Shown here piece after piece: positions 15,729 through 23,981 of a stretch of DNA of 36,846 nt (position 1 is its first letter; each line of letters opens with the position of its first letter). Source of the DNA: Clostridiales bacterium (GTDB lineage Bacteria > Bacillota > Clostridia > Lachnospirales > Lachnospiraceae). Below the pieces are notes generated by a model that saw nothing but the letters and a program-made list of their open reading frames with translations, was not told where the DNA came from and did no database searches. The position numbers were made by a program, and so were the translations under genes. The stretch covers positions 1 through 36,846 of the forward strand of contig JAATFT010000056.1 in the NCBI GenBank assembly GCA_015655075.1, given 5' to 3'.

Positions 15729-17638
15729 TATTTTGCAAACCCTCCAATAAGAACTATGACTCCGACACATAAAACACATATGGAAATCACATTGCACCAG
15801 AAAGAAAATCTCTTTGTTCCAAAATAGCTTTCCAGATACCAGTTACGTAATTCAACCTTACGTTTTTCACCGTTGCCGCCGTAAAATGTTTCATTATCCC
15901 CGGTATTTTCCCCTGCCATATAAATAGGGACAATTCTTCGTTTATCCTGTTTATAAATCGGAATGAAGCCGATTGGAATAATCAGCAGCATCCCCAGCAT
16001 AACAATCATTATTTTAACATCACTGGTTCCAATGGGGATTATTGCATCCGCTCCGTATAAATCGGTCAGAAAAGGCACCAGCGCATATTTTGATATAAGA
16101 GGAAAGCCAAAGCAGGATAGAACAACAAGTACTGTGTGGATAAAGATGGGAATTTCCTCCTCCGCAAAGAAAGTATGTTTTCTTTGTTTCTTCACATTGG
16201 CATTGGATACCAGTTTTCCCATCCATTTCGTCCAATAGAAAAGGGTCGCGGCGCTTCCGTATGCAATTACTATAACTGCCAATATATGATTGGAATCGAT
16301 AAATGCTTTCATGGCAACCCACTTTGAAATAAGCATGCCAAAGGGTGCAAGGAACATACCTGCCATACCGATAATCATATATAAGGAAAGTCTTCTGGAT
16401 ACATGGAGTAAAATATCCATATCCTCCACACTTCTGCTGCCTATCTGATGTTCTATGGAACCAACCGATAAGAATAAAAGAGACTTGGATACCGCATGGA
16501 ATATTACAAGTAAAATTGCCGCCCAGATAGATTCCTGCGTCCCGACGCTTGCACAGATAACTATCAGCCCCAGGTTGGCCAGGGTGGAATATGCTAAAAT
16601 TTTTTTGGCGTCAGTCTGGGAAATTGCGATTAAGGAACATATCAGGAAAGTAATACAGCCAATGGTTGTCACAATGATACCCACCGTACTTAAGCCCAGT
16701 AATGGAGCTAATCGAATGATAAGGTAAACACCCGCCTTTACCATAGTCGCCGAATGTAATAAAGCGGAAGAAGGGGTAGGGGCTACCATGGCTCCAAGCA
16801 GCCACGAGGAAAAAGGAAACTGGGCCGATTTTGTAAGTGCGGCAACGGAAAGCAGAAATACCGGAATAAGAACCGTCGCCGACCGTTTCATTGCAATTAA
16901 ATCAGATAATTCCAAAGTCTTAAAATTGATTCCGATAAATACAATTGCAGCGGCAAATGCAATTCCGCCCCCGAGGTTAATTGCCAGTGCAAGGAAAGAA
17001 TTATTTTTTGCCTCTTCGGTTTTTGTATAACCGATGAGTAAATAAGAACAAAGGGTGGTTATCTCCCAGCAGAAATATAACCAGGTCAAATCGTTGCTTA
17101 AAACTAAACCAAACATAGCTGAAAGGAATAAGAATAAGACTGCTAAAAAGAAATATTTTCTTTCTTTATAATTTTTATGCTGCTTATGGTACCATTTCAT
17201 ATATCCTACGGCATATAAGCATATTAAGCTTCCAATCACACCTGCAATCAATACCATAATTGCCGTAAGCTTATCAAAAATAATACTGTTTTCTACTTCA
17301 ATGCCCTGCTTTCCGGTCAATTCAAACCACAATATCAACGTCGTCTGTATAACGGAGAAAACCGACACGATATATTTTTTGTTTTTCAAGCCGGCAATTA
17401 TGAGGTAGGCGGCAACCAGAACCTCTATTACCATAATAACTATATCAATGATTTCCCCATTAGCAGGGGTAAAGGAGATTCCATTCTGAAAATACCAGGC
17501 AAAAACACATAAAGTCAATACAGCAACTACAAACGCGCTGACTTTTACCACGGCATTTCTTATACTGTCATTTCTAACAAAAAAAATAACAATGGCCGCT
17601 GCCAGCGGAAATAAAATTAATGCATAAATTATATTCAT
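15728..17638 (-). CDS. echA: Ech-type hydrogenase ion-translocating subunit EchA (NuoL-like)
   Basis: The large antiporter-like membrane subunit (636 residues, about 14-16 helices), homologous to NuoL/MrpA, expected to move H+ or Na+ as ferredoxin is oxidised. Typical signatures are the WEITTLCSYLLIGY segment with a membrane glutamate, the lysine in LTKSAQFPFSSWLLGAM, and PTPSSALLHSATMVKAGVYL. ATG 17638 is preceded by AAGGTGA 6-7 bases upstream; an upstream GTG at 17674 lacks a site. The long hydrophilic insert between helices near residues 565-605 is normal for the group. It is the first gene of echABCDEF-hypA. Confidence 0.95.
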   Translation of the reverse strand: MNIIYALILFPLAAAIVIFFVRNDSIRNAVVKVSAFVVAVLTLCVFAWYFQNGISFTPANGEIIDIVIMVIEVLVAAYLIIAGLKNKKYIVSVFSVIQTTLILWFELTGKQGIEVENSIIFDKLTAIMVLIAGVIGSLICLYAVGYMKWYHKQHKNYKERKYFFLAVLFLFLSAMFGLVLSNDLTWLYFCWEITTLCSYLLIGYTKTEEAKNNSFLALAINLGGGIAFAAAIVFIGINFKTLELSDLIAMKRSATVLIPVFLLSVAALTKSAQFPFSSWLLGAMVAPTPSSALLHSATMVKAGVYLIIRLAPLLGLSTVGIIVTTIGCITFLICSLIAISQTDAKKILAYSTLANLGLIVICASVGTQESIWAAILLVIFHAVSKSLLFLSVGSIEHQIGSRSVEDMDILLHVSRRLSLYMIIGMAGMFLAPFGMLISKWVAMKAFIDSNHILAVIVIAYGSAATLFYWTKWMGKLVSNANVKKQRKHTFFAEEEIPIFIHTVLVVLSCFGFPLISKYALVPFLTDLYGADAIIPIGTSDVKIMIVMLGMLLIIPIGFIPIYKQDKRRIVPIYMAGENTGDNETFYGGNGEKRKVELRNWYLESYFGTKRFSFWCNVISICVLCVGVIVLIGGFAK

Positions 17639-17663
17639 AATCGTCACCTTATTTAAATAATAT

Positions 17664-17711
17664 ACAAATTTCACAACGAGTTATTATATCATATCGAAAT
17701 TTGTTTTACAA
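17664..17711 (-). promoter_or_regulatory. Candidate ech operon promoter with flanking inverted repeat
   Basis: On the minus strand a TATAAT -10 (17683-17688) and TTGTAA -35 (17706-17711) are separated by 17 bases, 45 bases upstream of the echA ATG. A perfect 9 bp inverted repeat, ACAAATTTC (17664-17672) and GAAATTTGT (17696-17704), brackets the -10 element with centres 32 bases apart, a spacing suited to a dimeric regulator. An ACAACG hexamer occurs beside each half. Which factor binds is unknown. Confidence 0.6.
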
Positions 17712-18120
17712 CGTTGAACTTCGTTATAGTTTAAACAATTAACCGGAGCCATTTAGGAATTATTTTAAAATTTTAATAACCAATATATTTTGAAATTGCA
17801 TCATTCTATCGCAATTAGTCCATTCCTTTGTAGAATTATCCTTACAACAAAGGGAATATATAACAAATAACTCTGATAATTATTTCACTATTTTTTTATC
17901 TCAATATAAATATCAGCAATATAAACAAATTTAGCAACGGTATTCGATATAAAAACAGAAAAAGCAACAATTTTTTTCAAATAATTATGCCATTCGTCTG
18001 CAAAAAGGAAATCCGACATTTTTTATAGCCCCCACATAAATTTTATGCATTTGACAAAGAAAATTTTCCAAAATTATATGCAGTATATTAAAGATATTAA
18101 GAAAGAGTCTGGATTGCGGG
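17712..18120. other. Long AT-rich intergenic stretch between the ech promoter and the sugar operon end
   Basis: About 400 bases with very low GC and many homopolymer runs. Short frames exist but none has a good start, ribosome binding site or recognisable sequence. No RNA gene or riboswitch signature was seen. Confidence 0.6.
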
Positions 18121-18159
18121 TTTTTATCGAATAGGGTGCAATTTCCTGTTCGATAAAAA
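18121..18159. repeat. Stem-loop beginning TTTTTATCGAATAGG, shared with 2829-2843
   Basis: TTTTTATCGAA (18121-18131) pairs with TTCGATAAAAA (18149-18159). The first 15 bases, TTTTTATCGAATAGG, also occur at 2829-2843 right after the nifJ terminator, where the pairing arm is absent. It looks like a short dispersed intergenic repeat associated with gene ends. Confidence 0.6.
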
Positions 18160-18187
18160 AAGCCCTGAAAAACTTCAAGGCTTTTTT
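18155..18187 (-). terminator. Bidirectional terminator at the end of the sugar operon
   Basis: AAAAAAGCC and GGCTTTTTT arms enclose a 14-base loop, with T-runs on both strands. It lies about 100 bases past the stop of the last sugar-operon gene on the minus strand. A smaller hairpin, TTTTGAA-GTAA-TTCAAAA (18254-18271), lies between. Confidence 0.75.
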
Positions 18188-18284
18188 CATGCTTTATCAC
18201 AATTTTTATAAAATCTGCTTTAAATAATCAATATCATTTTTAATGCTGAGGAAATTTTGAAGTAATTCAAAACAGAATTTTTTC

Positions 18285-19742
18285 TCACTCTTTTATAATC
18301 CGTATGCCTTTCCCTTCATGGTAATATTCTCCGGTTTTATCATAATAAACGCTGTAAGAATCTCCAGCCAAATATAAGTCCTTCACGCTGAAATATTTCC
18401 AGTCTTCAGGAATTAATGGGTGTACCTCCAACCTCTTTTTATCCATACTGATTCCAATCAATCCGGAAAGAATTAAATCACAATACATGGAATGATTATA
18501 ATCTTTTCCGCGTTCATAACAGCCGTTTTCTTTCAGTATTTTTCTGGCAATCCACTCCCCTGTGTCCGGATCCATATTCTCATCAATCCAGGGGACTATT
18601 TTCCCGTCTTCTTTCCTTAAATGCTGACTTTTAGCATACTGGCGTAGCATATTATAATAATCTTGTATTGTTATGTAATCCTGCCCGTAATTCCGTAATA
18701 CATTTGCAACCGCAACTAAAGTCTGTGTTGTTGCAAACGGCCACACAGGCCCGTTCCAAAGGCATTCATGTTCTTCGCTGTAAGAAAATCTGTGATGTTT
18801 TCTTTCCGCTGTAAGCAACCCGAATTTTCCAAAAAATCCATCCTCACATTTCAAAAAGCAAAATGCTTTTTCGTATCCTGAATCCGGCATGTTGAAATAC
18901 CATGGAATATAACCAATTTCTTCTCTTACATTAAATTCATCCGGTATTTTTGAGAAATCCATTTTATCATTCTTAATTTCTTTCATATATTTTGTTGGAA
19001 TAACTTTAAAAAAGTCCTCATCCCATAATATATTCTGTATTTTTTGCTTCAGGTTTTCCGATTTTCTACTATATTTTTCCTGAAGCTCTTTGTCTCCTGC
19101 CATTTTGGCAAACTCATAGATTGCCCATGCGTCCGCATACATGTATGAATTTAAGGTTGGCCTTAATCCTGGCCCACTAATAGAAAATTCCATAGCATCC
19201 CGGTCATCATTAGACCAAAATAACCCTTGTGCTTTTAACTGTTTTCGCTCCCACGCTTCATAATTTCTGCATATTTTATCAAGATTATCCAATGCAATCC
19301 TATAATCTCCCTTCAGACTACAATATTCCCATATCGCATATGCAAGCCAACAACTGTATGATCTGCTCTCTCCATCTTCATTCAACCAGAACATAATATA
19401 ATCTTCCAGATATTCTGCCGCATGCTTTAACCATCTTCCCTCTCTTATATGGAATCCGGAAGCACAGTTAATGGAATTATACGGCCCAGCCCACGGAACC
19501 GTAGGCAAAAATTCTGTAATAATATATCCTTTTGGTGTTTTTTTAATATGTTTACGATAAACCCACCATCTAAAATAATAAATCTCTTCAAGCTCTTTAT
19601 CCGGGCAATCCAGAAGAGGTATATTTTCCATCATCCAATCACATGCTTCTGCATTTGGAATTAACTGAGGCATGAGTTCTTCATCTTCTCTGTTAAATTT
19701 TCCCACATAATCAATTAGTTCTTGATACTTCTTATCCACCAT
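18285..19742 (-). CDS. Putative alpha-barrel glycoside hydrolase (MGH1-like/GH63-like fold)
   Basis: A 485-residue cytoplasmic protein (no signal peptide) whose layout fits the (alpha/alpha)6-barrel glycosidases grouped as MGH1-like/GH63-like. Telling segments are YYFRWWVYRKHIKKT, the FLPTVPWAGPYNSINCASGFHIREGRWL block (split here over two conserved turns), DDRDAMEFSISG in the middle, ECLWNGPVWPFATTQTL and a late YNHSMYCDLILSGLIG. Aromatic and acidic residues of this kind line the substrate pocket. It is the last gene of the operon, 11 bases after the beta-propeller gene, and probably cleaves the imported glycoside inside the cell. Substrate unknown; candidate catalytic acids cannot be fixed without alignment. 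Confidence 0.75.
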   Translation of the reverse strand: MVDKKYQELIDYVGKFNREDEELMPQLIPNAEACDWMMENIPLLDCPDKELEEIYYFRWWVYRKHIKKTPKGYIITEFLPTVPWAGPYNSINCASGFHIREGRWLKHAAEYLEDYIMFWLNEDGESRSYSCWLAYAIWEYCSLKGDYRIALDNLDKICRNYEAWERKQLKAQGLFWSNDDRDAMEFSISGPGLRPTLNSYMYADAWAIYEFAKMAGDKELQEKYSRKSENLKQKIQNILWDEDFFKVIPTKYMKEIKNDKMDFSKIPDEFNVREEIGYIPWYFNMPDSGYEKAFCFLKCEDGFFGKFGLLTAERKHHRFSYSEEHECLWNGPVWPFATTQTLVAVANVLRNYGQDYITIQDYYNMLRQYAKSQHLRKEDGKIVPWIDENMDPDTGEWIARKILKENGCYERGKDYNHSMYCDLILSGLIGISMDKKRLEVHPLIPEDWKYFSVKDLYLAGDSYSVYYDKTGEYYHEGKGIRIIKE

Positions 19743-19753
19743 ATTTTTTACTC

Positions 19754-20668
19754 TCAGAACGGAAACTGTTCTCCCTCATAGGTTACAAGCCCAATCTGTT
19801 CTAAGGATCCCTTTCTTCCATTATACCAAAGCATCCACTTACCGTCTCTATAAATGGCATATGGTTTATAGCAGGCTTCTCCATCAAATCCCTCCGGGTC
19901 CGGGGCAATAATAGGATTTAAGGATGAGCGTTTCCAATCTGTAATTCCATTTTCCGAAAAAGCCATACCAATTTGAGCATAATCTTCATTGTGATACCCG
20001 ATATATAACATCAGATAGCCATTTTTCCATTTCATTACCTGGCACCCCGCAGCCTTATGCTGTTCCCAGCTATTTTTCGGATCTGCCTGAAAAATAGGAT
20101 TCTGATCATATTTTTCCCAGCAAACACCGTCTTTGCTGGCTGCATAACCAATTGCAGTAGGTTCATATTGTTCTCCACCAGAATACCACATTTTAAAAAT
20201 TTGCTCTTTTTCATCCCATAATACGTGAGGACACATTACCGCAACCTTTTCCCACGGTAATTCGGGGCGCATAACGGGTTCTTTTTCCTCCCGTTCAAAG
20301 TTTATGCCATCTTTACTCATAGCATAAAAAATACAAGAATTTCCATCTGCCGCACCTGGCTTATATTGACCGGTATACCACATACGGTAGATTCTATCAC
20401 GTTTGACTACCACTGGACGATTTACTTCATCTTCCCATCCTTCCTCCGTCTTCCTCGGTTCAATACAAATCCTTGGTTCGCTCCAGTGAATACCATCAGC
20501 ACTATTTGTTACTGCAATACTTCCTTTCCCTCTCCAGGAAAAATACATTTTAATCAATTCATCATTCAGGACCGCAATATCAAAACAAGTTCCGTATTCT
20601 CCACCAAATACCGGATTATTCTCATATTTTTTCCAGCCGCCATTTGTTCCTTTACAAAATTCTTCCAT
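19754..20668 (-). CDS. Five-bladed beta-propeller glycosidase-like protein (GH43/GH32-type fold)
   Basis: A 304-residue cytoplasmic protein built from repeated blades, each with a W-x-x-Y-x-x-N-P-x-F opening or a DGI-x-W turn: WKKYENNPVF, DGIHWSEP, DGINFEREEKEP, DGVCWEKYDQNPIF and NGITDWKRSSLNPI. MWYTGQY, MWYSGG, LYIGYH and MLWYNGR strands recur once per blade. This matches the five-bladed propeller of GH43, GH32, GH117 and GH130-like enzymes. Several such proteins are hydrolases or phosphorylases on furanosides or mannosides, but I cannot place it in a family. It is co-transcribed between the permease and the alpha-barrel enzyme. An intracellular glycosidase or phosphorylase role is inferred. 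Confidence 0.75.
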   Translation of the reverse strand: MEEFCKGTNGGWKKYENNPVFGGEYGTCFDIAVLNDELIKMYFSWRGKGSIAVTNSADGIHWSEPRICIEPRKTEEGWEDEVNRPVVVKRDRIYRMWYTGQYKPGAADGNSCIFYAMSKDGINFEREEKEPVMRPELPWEKVAVMCPHVLWDEKEQIFKMWYSGGEQYEPTAIGYAASKDGVCWEKYDQNPIFQADPKNSWEQHKAAGCQVMKWKNGYLMLYIGYHNEDYAQIGMAFSENGITDWKRSSLNPIIAPDPEGFDGEACYKPYAIYRDGKWMLWYNGRKGSLEQIGLVTYEGEQFPF

Positions 20669-20683
20669 TTTTCTTTCCTCTTT

Positions 20684-21520
20684 CTATTCTTTTACCGCTC
20701 CTAATGTAACACTGGCCATAAACTGTTCCTGGAATATCAGGAATACAATAATTAACGGAACCGTTACAATAGTACAACCTGTCAAAATTAATTCCCAGGG
20801 TATTGAATACGTGGAATTTGATGTATTTAAGGTAGGCAGAATTACCATAATAGGCATAACCTCCTTTTTCGTCAATAGCATAGACGGCCATAAATAATCG
20901 TTCCATTTTCCTAAAAAAGTCAGAATTGCCAATGCTCCTATCGTCGGTTTACATAACGGTACTATAATTTTCCGATAGGTATAAAATTCGCCTGCACCGT
21001 CAATTCTCGCTGCCTCAATTAGTGAATTAGGCAAACTATCCATATACTGCTTTAACATAAATAAGCAAAATACATTTGCAATACCTGGAAAAATCTGCAC
21101 GGAATACGTATTCAGCATATGTGCCTTACTAAACATCAGGTAAATCGCCGGCAATGTTATTTCTCCTGGTACCATCATCGTGATAAGAAGAAGCATGAAT
21201 ATAACCTTATTCCCTTTAAAACGATATTTCGAAAAGGCGAAGGCGGCCAGGGACGCAACTATCAAAGTTATTGCTGTATAAATCGTTGATATACCAAGAC
21301 TATTGATAAAAGTCCGTACCATAATACCTGAATTATAATCCATCAATGCTTTATAATTGGAGAAAGTCCATTTCTTAGGTATATTCCATGAATTTTTTGC
21401 AATTTCGCTTCCTGTTTTAAAAGAATCAAACAGCATTAATATAACTGGAAGAAGTGCTATAACAGATATCAGAACCAATACAATTGTCAAAAATATTTTG
21501 ATAATTTTTCTTTTATTCAT
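20684..21520 (-). CDS. Sugar ABC transporter permease (MalG/CUT1 type)
   Basis: A 278-residue inner-membrane permease with six predicted helices and the EAA cytoplasmic loop (IEAARIDGAGEFYTYRKI, about residues 186-203) that docks on the ATPase. It belongs to the binding-protein-dependent CUT1 sugar permeases. The start overlaps the stop of the partner permease by four bases (ATGA). No ATPase gene is present in the operon, so a shared MsmX/UgpC-type ATPase encoded elsewhere must power it. Confidence 0.95.
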   Translation of the reverse strand: MNKRKIIKIFLTIVLVLISVIALLPVILMLFDSFKTGSEIAKNSWNIPKKWTFSNYKALMDYNSGIMVRTFINSLGISTIYTAITLIVASLAAFAFSKYRFKGNKVIFMLLLITMMVPGEITLPAIYLMFSKAHMLNTYSVQIFPGIANVFCLFMLKQYMDSLPNSLIEAARIDGAGEFYTYRKIIVPLCKPTIGALAILTFLGKWNDYLWPSMLLTKKEVMPIMVILPTLNTSNSTYSIPWELILTGCTIVTVPLIIVFLIFQEQFMASVTLGAVKE

Positions 21521-22428
21521 CCTTTATCAGTCCCCTTATCCCGTAATAGAAGCATTTCCATGACGGATATAATTAAAATCAATAAGAACAATAACCATCC
21601 TGCCGCTGAAGCCATTCCAAAATTACCACCTCTGATATTTGTAGTAATAATATTCATAATTGGCGCTGCATCTGTTGTTAAAGTCGACGTACCCGCAATC
21701 ATGATATTAGGTTCTGTATAAATCTTAAAAGAACCGATTGCATCCATTACAAAAGCAAATAAAAAAATGGGCTTCATAAGAGGAACTGTTATTTTAGTCA
21801 CTATCTGTACATTATTTGCCCCGTCAATAATAGCTGCCTCATTAATATCCTTACTGATTGTAGTAAGTCCTGCCAGAAAAATAACCATAAACCATCCTAT
21901 TGAGCGCCAAACTACCATAAGTACCACACACCAGCGCATCGTCGCCGGATTTTCCAGCCAGGCAGCGTTCGTTCCAAGTATCTGGTTAATTGCCCCTGTG
22001 TTTTTTGCGAAAATAATACGGAAGGTCAGTGCCGTTGCCATTACCGGTACTATCTGCGGTAGAAAGATAACAGGTTTGAAAACTTTCTGCATTCTCATCA
22101 TTGCCTTACCCTGCATCACGAGAGCTATGAGAAATGCCCCCAGCATAACCGGTACAAGATGAGTCAGAAAATAAAAAAATGTATTCTTAACCGCTTTCCA
22201 GAATGCAGAGTACTCCAGAAGAGAGCTATAATTCCCTAATCCTACAAATTTTGCCTGCCCATATCCTTTATAATTCAAAAAACTGAGTCTTAAAGAATAG
22301 ATTGCCGGAATTGCAAAAAATAAAACAAAAGAAATGATAAATGGTAAAATAAATAAATAGGGTATTAGTTTCTTTTTCACATTTGAGTTTTTGCTGTTTT
22401 TTTGACTGGCATTGCCTTTGCTTTGCAT
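21517..22428 (-). CDS. Sugar ABC transporter permease (MalF/CUT1 type)
   Basis: A 303-residue permease from the chosen ATG at 22428, preceded by AAGAAGGG six bases upstream; an upstream in-frame TTG at 22452 has no site. The N-terminus is basic and polar (QSKGNASQKNSKN), followed by six helices and the EAA loop NEAAIIDGANNVQIVTKI. It forms a heterodimer with the neighbouring MalG-type subunit. The hairpin at 22444-22489 lies just upstream, between it and the binding-protein gene. Confidence 0.95.
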   Translation of the reverse strand: MQSKGNASQKNSKNSNVKKKLIPYLFILPFIISFVLFFAIPAIYSLRLSFLNYKGYGQAKFVGLGNYSSLLEYSAFWKAVKNTFFYFLTHLVPVMLGAFLIALVMQGKAMMRMQKVFKPVIFLPQIVPVMATALTFRIIFAKNTGAINQILGTNAAWLENPATMRWCVVLMVVWRSIGWFMVIFLAGLTTISKDINEAAIIDGANNVQIVTKITVPLMKPIFLFAFVMDAIGSFKIYTEPNIMIAGTSTLTTDAAPIMNIITTNIRGGNFGMASAAGWLLFLLILIISVMEMLLLRDKGTDKG

Positions 22429-22443
22429 TACTACCCTTCTTTC

Positions 22444-22489
22444 AATAGGCAAATGCCTAAGCTTTTCAACTTAGACATTTGCTTCTATT
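22444..22489 (-). promoter_or_regulatory. Intercistronic hairpin after the binding-protein gene
   Basis: The arms at 22444-22461 and 22470-22489 pair over about 18 bases (CTTAGGCATTTGC-type against GCAAATGTCTAAG) with few mismatches around an 8-base loop. No T-run follows on the minus strand. Such hairpins after binding-protein genes stabilise the upstream message and lower permease expression, giving excess binding protein. Confidence 0.65.
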
Positions 22490-22510
22490 CTGTTTCTAAG
22501 GAGCCGCATT

Positions 22511-23869
22511 TTATTGATATGCATTTCCGATTGCTGTTGACAAATCATTGTCGCATGCCTTTAACGCATCATCAATACTCATTTCTCCGTAAATTGCCTT
22601 AGTAAAATATTCCGTCACAATATCCTGCTCAGATGCCGCTTTTGGTGTATAATTAAAGATTGCAAGATTGTCCAATGCTGCCAGCTGGGCATTAATAATA
22701 CTATCGCCAAAGAATCCGTTCTCTACCTTTTCATTCAATAAATCATTTTCCTGTGCTTTTACATTAATCGGAAGACATGCTGTAATATCATAGCAAGAAA
22801 GACTTCCCTGCTCGCTTAAGCACATATAAGAAATAAATTCCGCTGCCGCTTCCGGATGCCGGGAGAAGGTCGGAACTACCATTACCGAACCACCTGCATC
22901 GCTTCCAGCTGTTGTCCCGCCGATTTCCGGCCATGTTGTACAATTCCATTTTCCTTTCTGGCCTTCTGCATAAGTCGGAAGGAAAGAATCCTGTCCCAGC
23001 CACCCTGCACCTAATGTGGATACAATACTTTCATCTGCAAAGGCTGCTTCCCAGTCTGTTGACCAGTCGGCTACATCCATAACAACCCCTGCGTCCACCA
23101 GTTTTTTATAATCTTCCAGCATTTTTCTGACGCCTTCATCTTTACTGAGACAATAATTTCCCTCATCATCACAGAACTTTGCACCATTTCCACTCAACGT
23201 CATATAAAAATCATATCCTGCGGTAGGCTTTCCAAAATTCCAGATATATGAGTTTGGATATTTTTCCTGAATTTTCTTACCTGCCGCAATTAAATCGTCC
23301 GTATTCTTTACGGCTGCGGTATCTACTCCACATTCATCAAAAATATCCTGCCTGTAATACCAGACTTTTGATTTTACTTCAAACGGAACTGCTATCGTTT
23401 GAGCTTTATATTTTGATAAATTCAGCGCTGCCGGTGTCAAATCGCTTTCATATGTTTTAATATTTTCAGATAAGTCATTTAAAACTCCCTCCTCAGCAAA
23501 TTCAGGAATCTGCGTATAATTCAAGACTGCAATATCTGCCATATATTCATTTGCAGAAAGCGCGAGTCTGATTTTCTCTGCAACCTCTCCGTCGCCTTCT
23601 CCTCCAAGTACCCATTCAATTTCATATTTATCGCCTAATTCTGCATTTTCCGCCAAAATAGCATCACTTAATTTTGAATAAGTTTCTGTGCTTCCCCAGC
23701 ACATACCAATTAATTTCGTTTTTTCTCCAGTGCCGGTATCTGTGCTATCCTCTGTTTTTTCAGCTTTGTTCTCTCCTCCTTCATTATCTGGACCACATGC
23801 CACCATAGAAAATGCCATTGTACATCCTAGTAATATTGCTAATGCTTTTTTCACCGTTTTGTTTTTCAT
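22511..23869 (-). CDS. Sugar ABC transporter substrate-binding lipoprotein
   Basis: A 452-residue extracellular binding protein anchored by lipid. The start ATG 23869 has GGAGG seven bases upstream; it begins MKNKTVKKALAILLG, with a lipobox ending SMVAC at Cys25, then a 30-residue acidic Ser/Thr/Gly linker. The body is a family 1 extracellular solute-binding domain (CUT1 class) with many Trp and Tyr residues suited to stacking on sugars. A late EAAAEFISYM segment and the adjoining permeases confirm the class. The ligand cannot be deduced, but is expected to be an oligosaccharide or glycoside handled by the neighbouring enzymes. Confidence 0.94.
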   Translation of the reverse strand: MKNKTVKKALAILLGCTMAFSMVACGPDNEGGENKAEKTEDSTDTGTGEKTKLIGMCWGSTETYSKLSDAILAENAELGDKYEIEWVLGGEGDGEVAEKIRLALSANEYMADIAVLNYTQIPEFAEEGVLNDLSENIKTYESDLTPAALNLSKYKAQTIAVPFEVKSKVWYYRQDIFDECGVDTAAVKNTDDLIAAGKKIQEKYPNSYIWNFGKPTAGYDFYMTLSGNGAKFCDDEGNYCLSKDEGVRKMLEDYKKLVDAGVVMDVADWSTDWEAAFADESIVSTLGAGWLGQDSFLPTYAEGQKGKWNCTTWPEIGGTTAGSDAGGSVMVVPTFSRHPEAAAEFISYMCLSEQGSLSCYDITACLPINVKAQENDLLNEKVENGFFGDSIINAQLAALDNLAIFNYTPKAASEQDIVTEYFTKAIYGEMSIDDALKACDNDLSTAIGNAYQ

Positions 23870-23981
23870 ATTTCCTCCTATATACATTTTTTTGCTACTA
23901 TTTATAATTTCTACGTATATGTCCTTCTCCTTCTAATTCTCTCCTTTCTTTTATTTTTTCATTTATTTGATAACCAGAATT

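Noticed and set aside
17985..18200. Small protein of about 71 residues on the minus strand
   Set aside because: It runs through the terminator hairpins and has no supporting ribosome binding site or family similarity.
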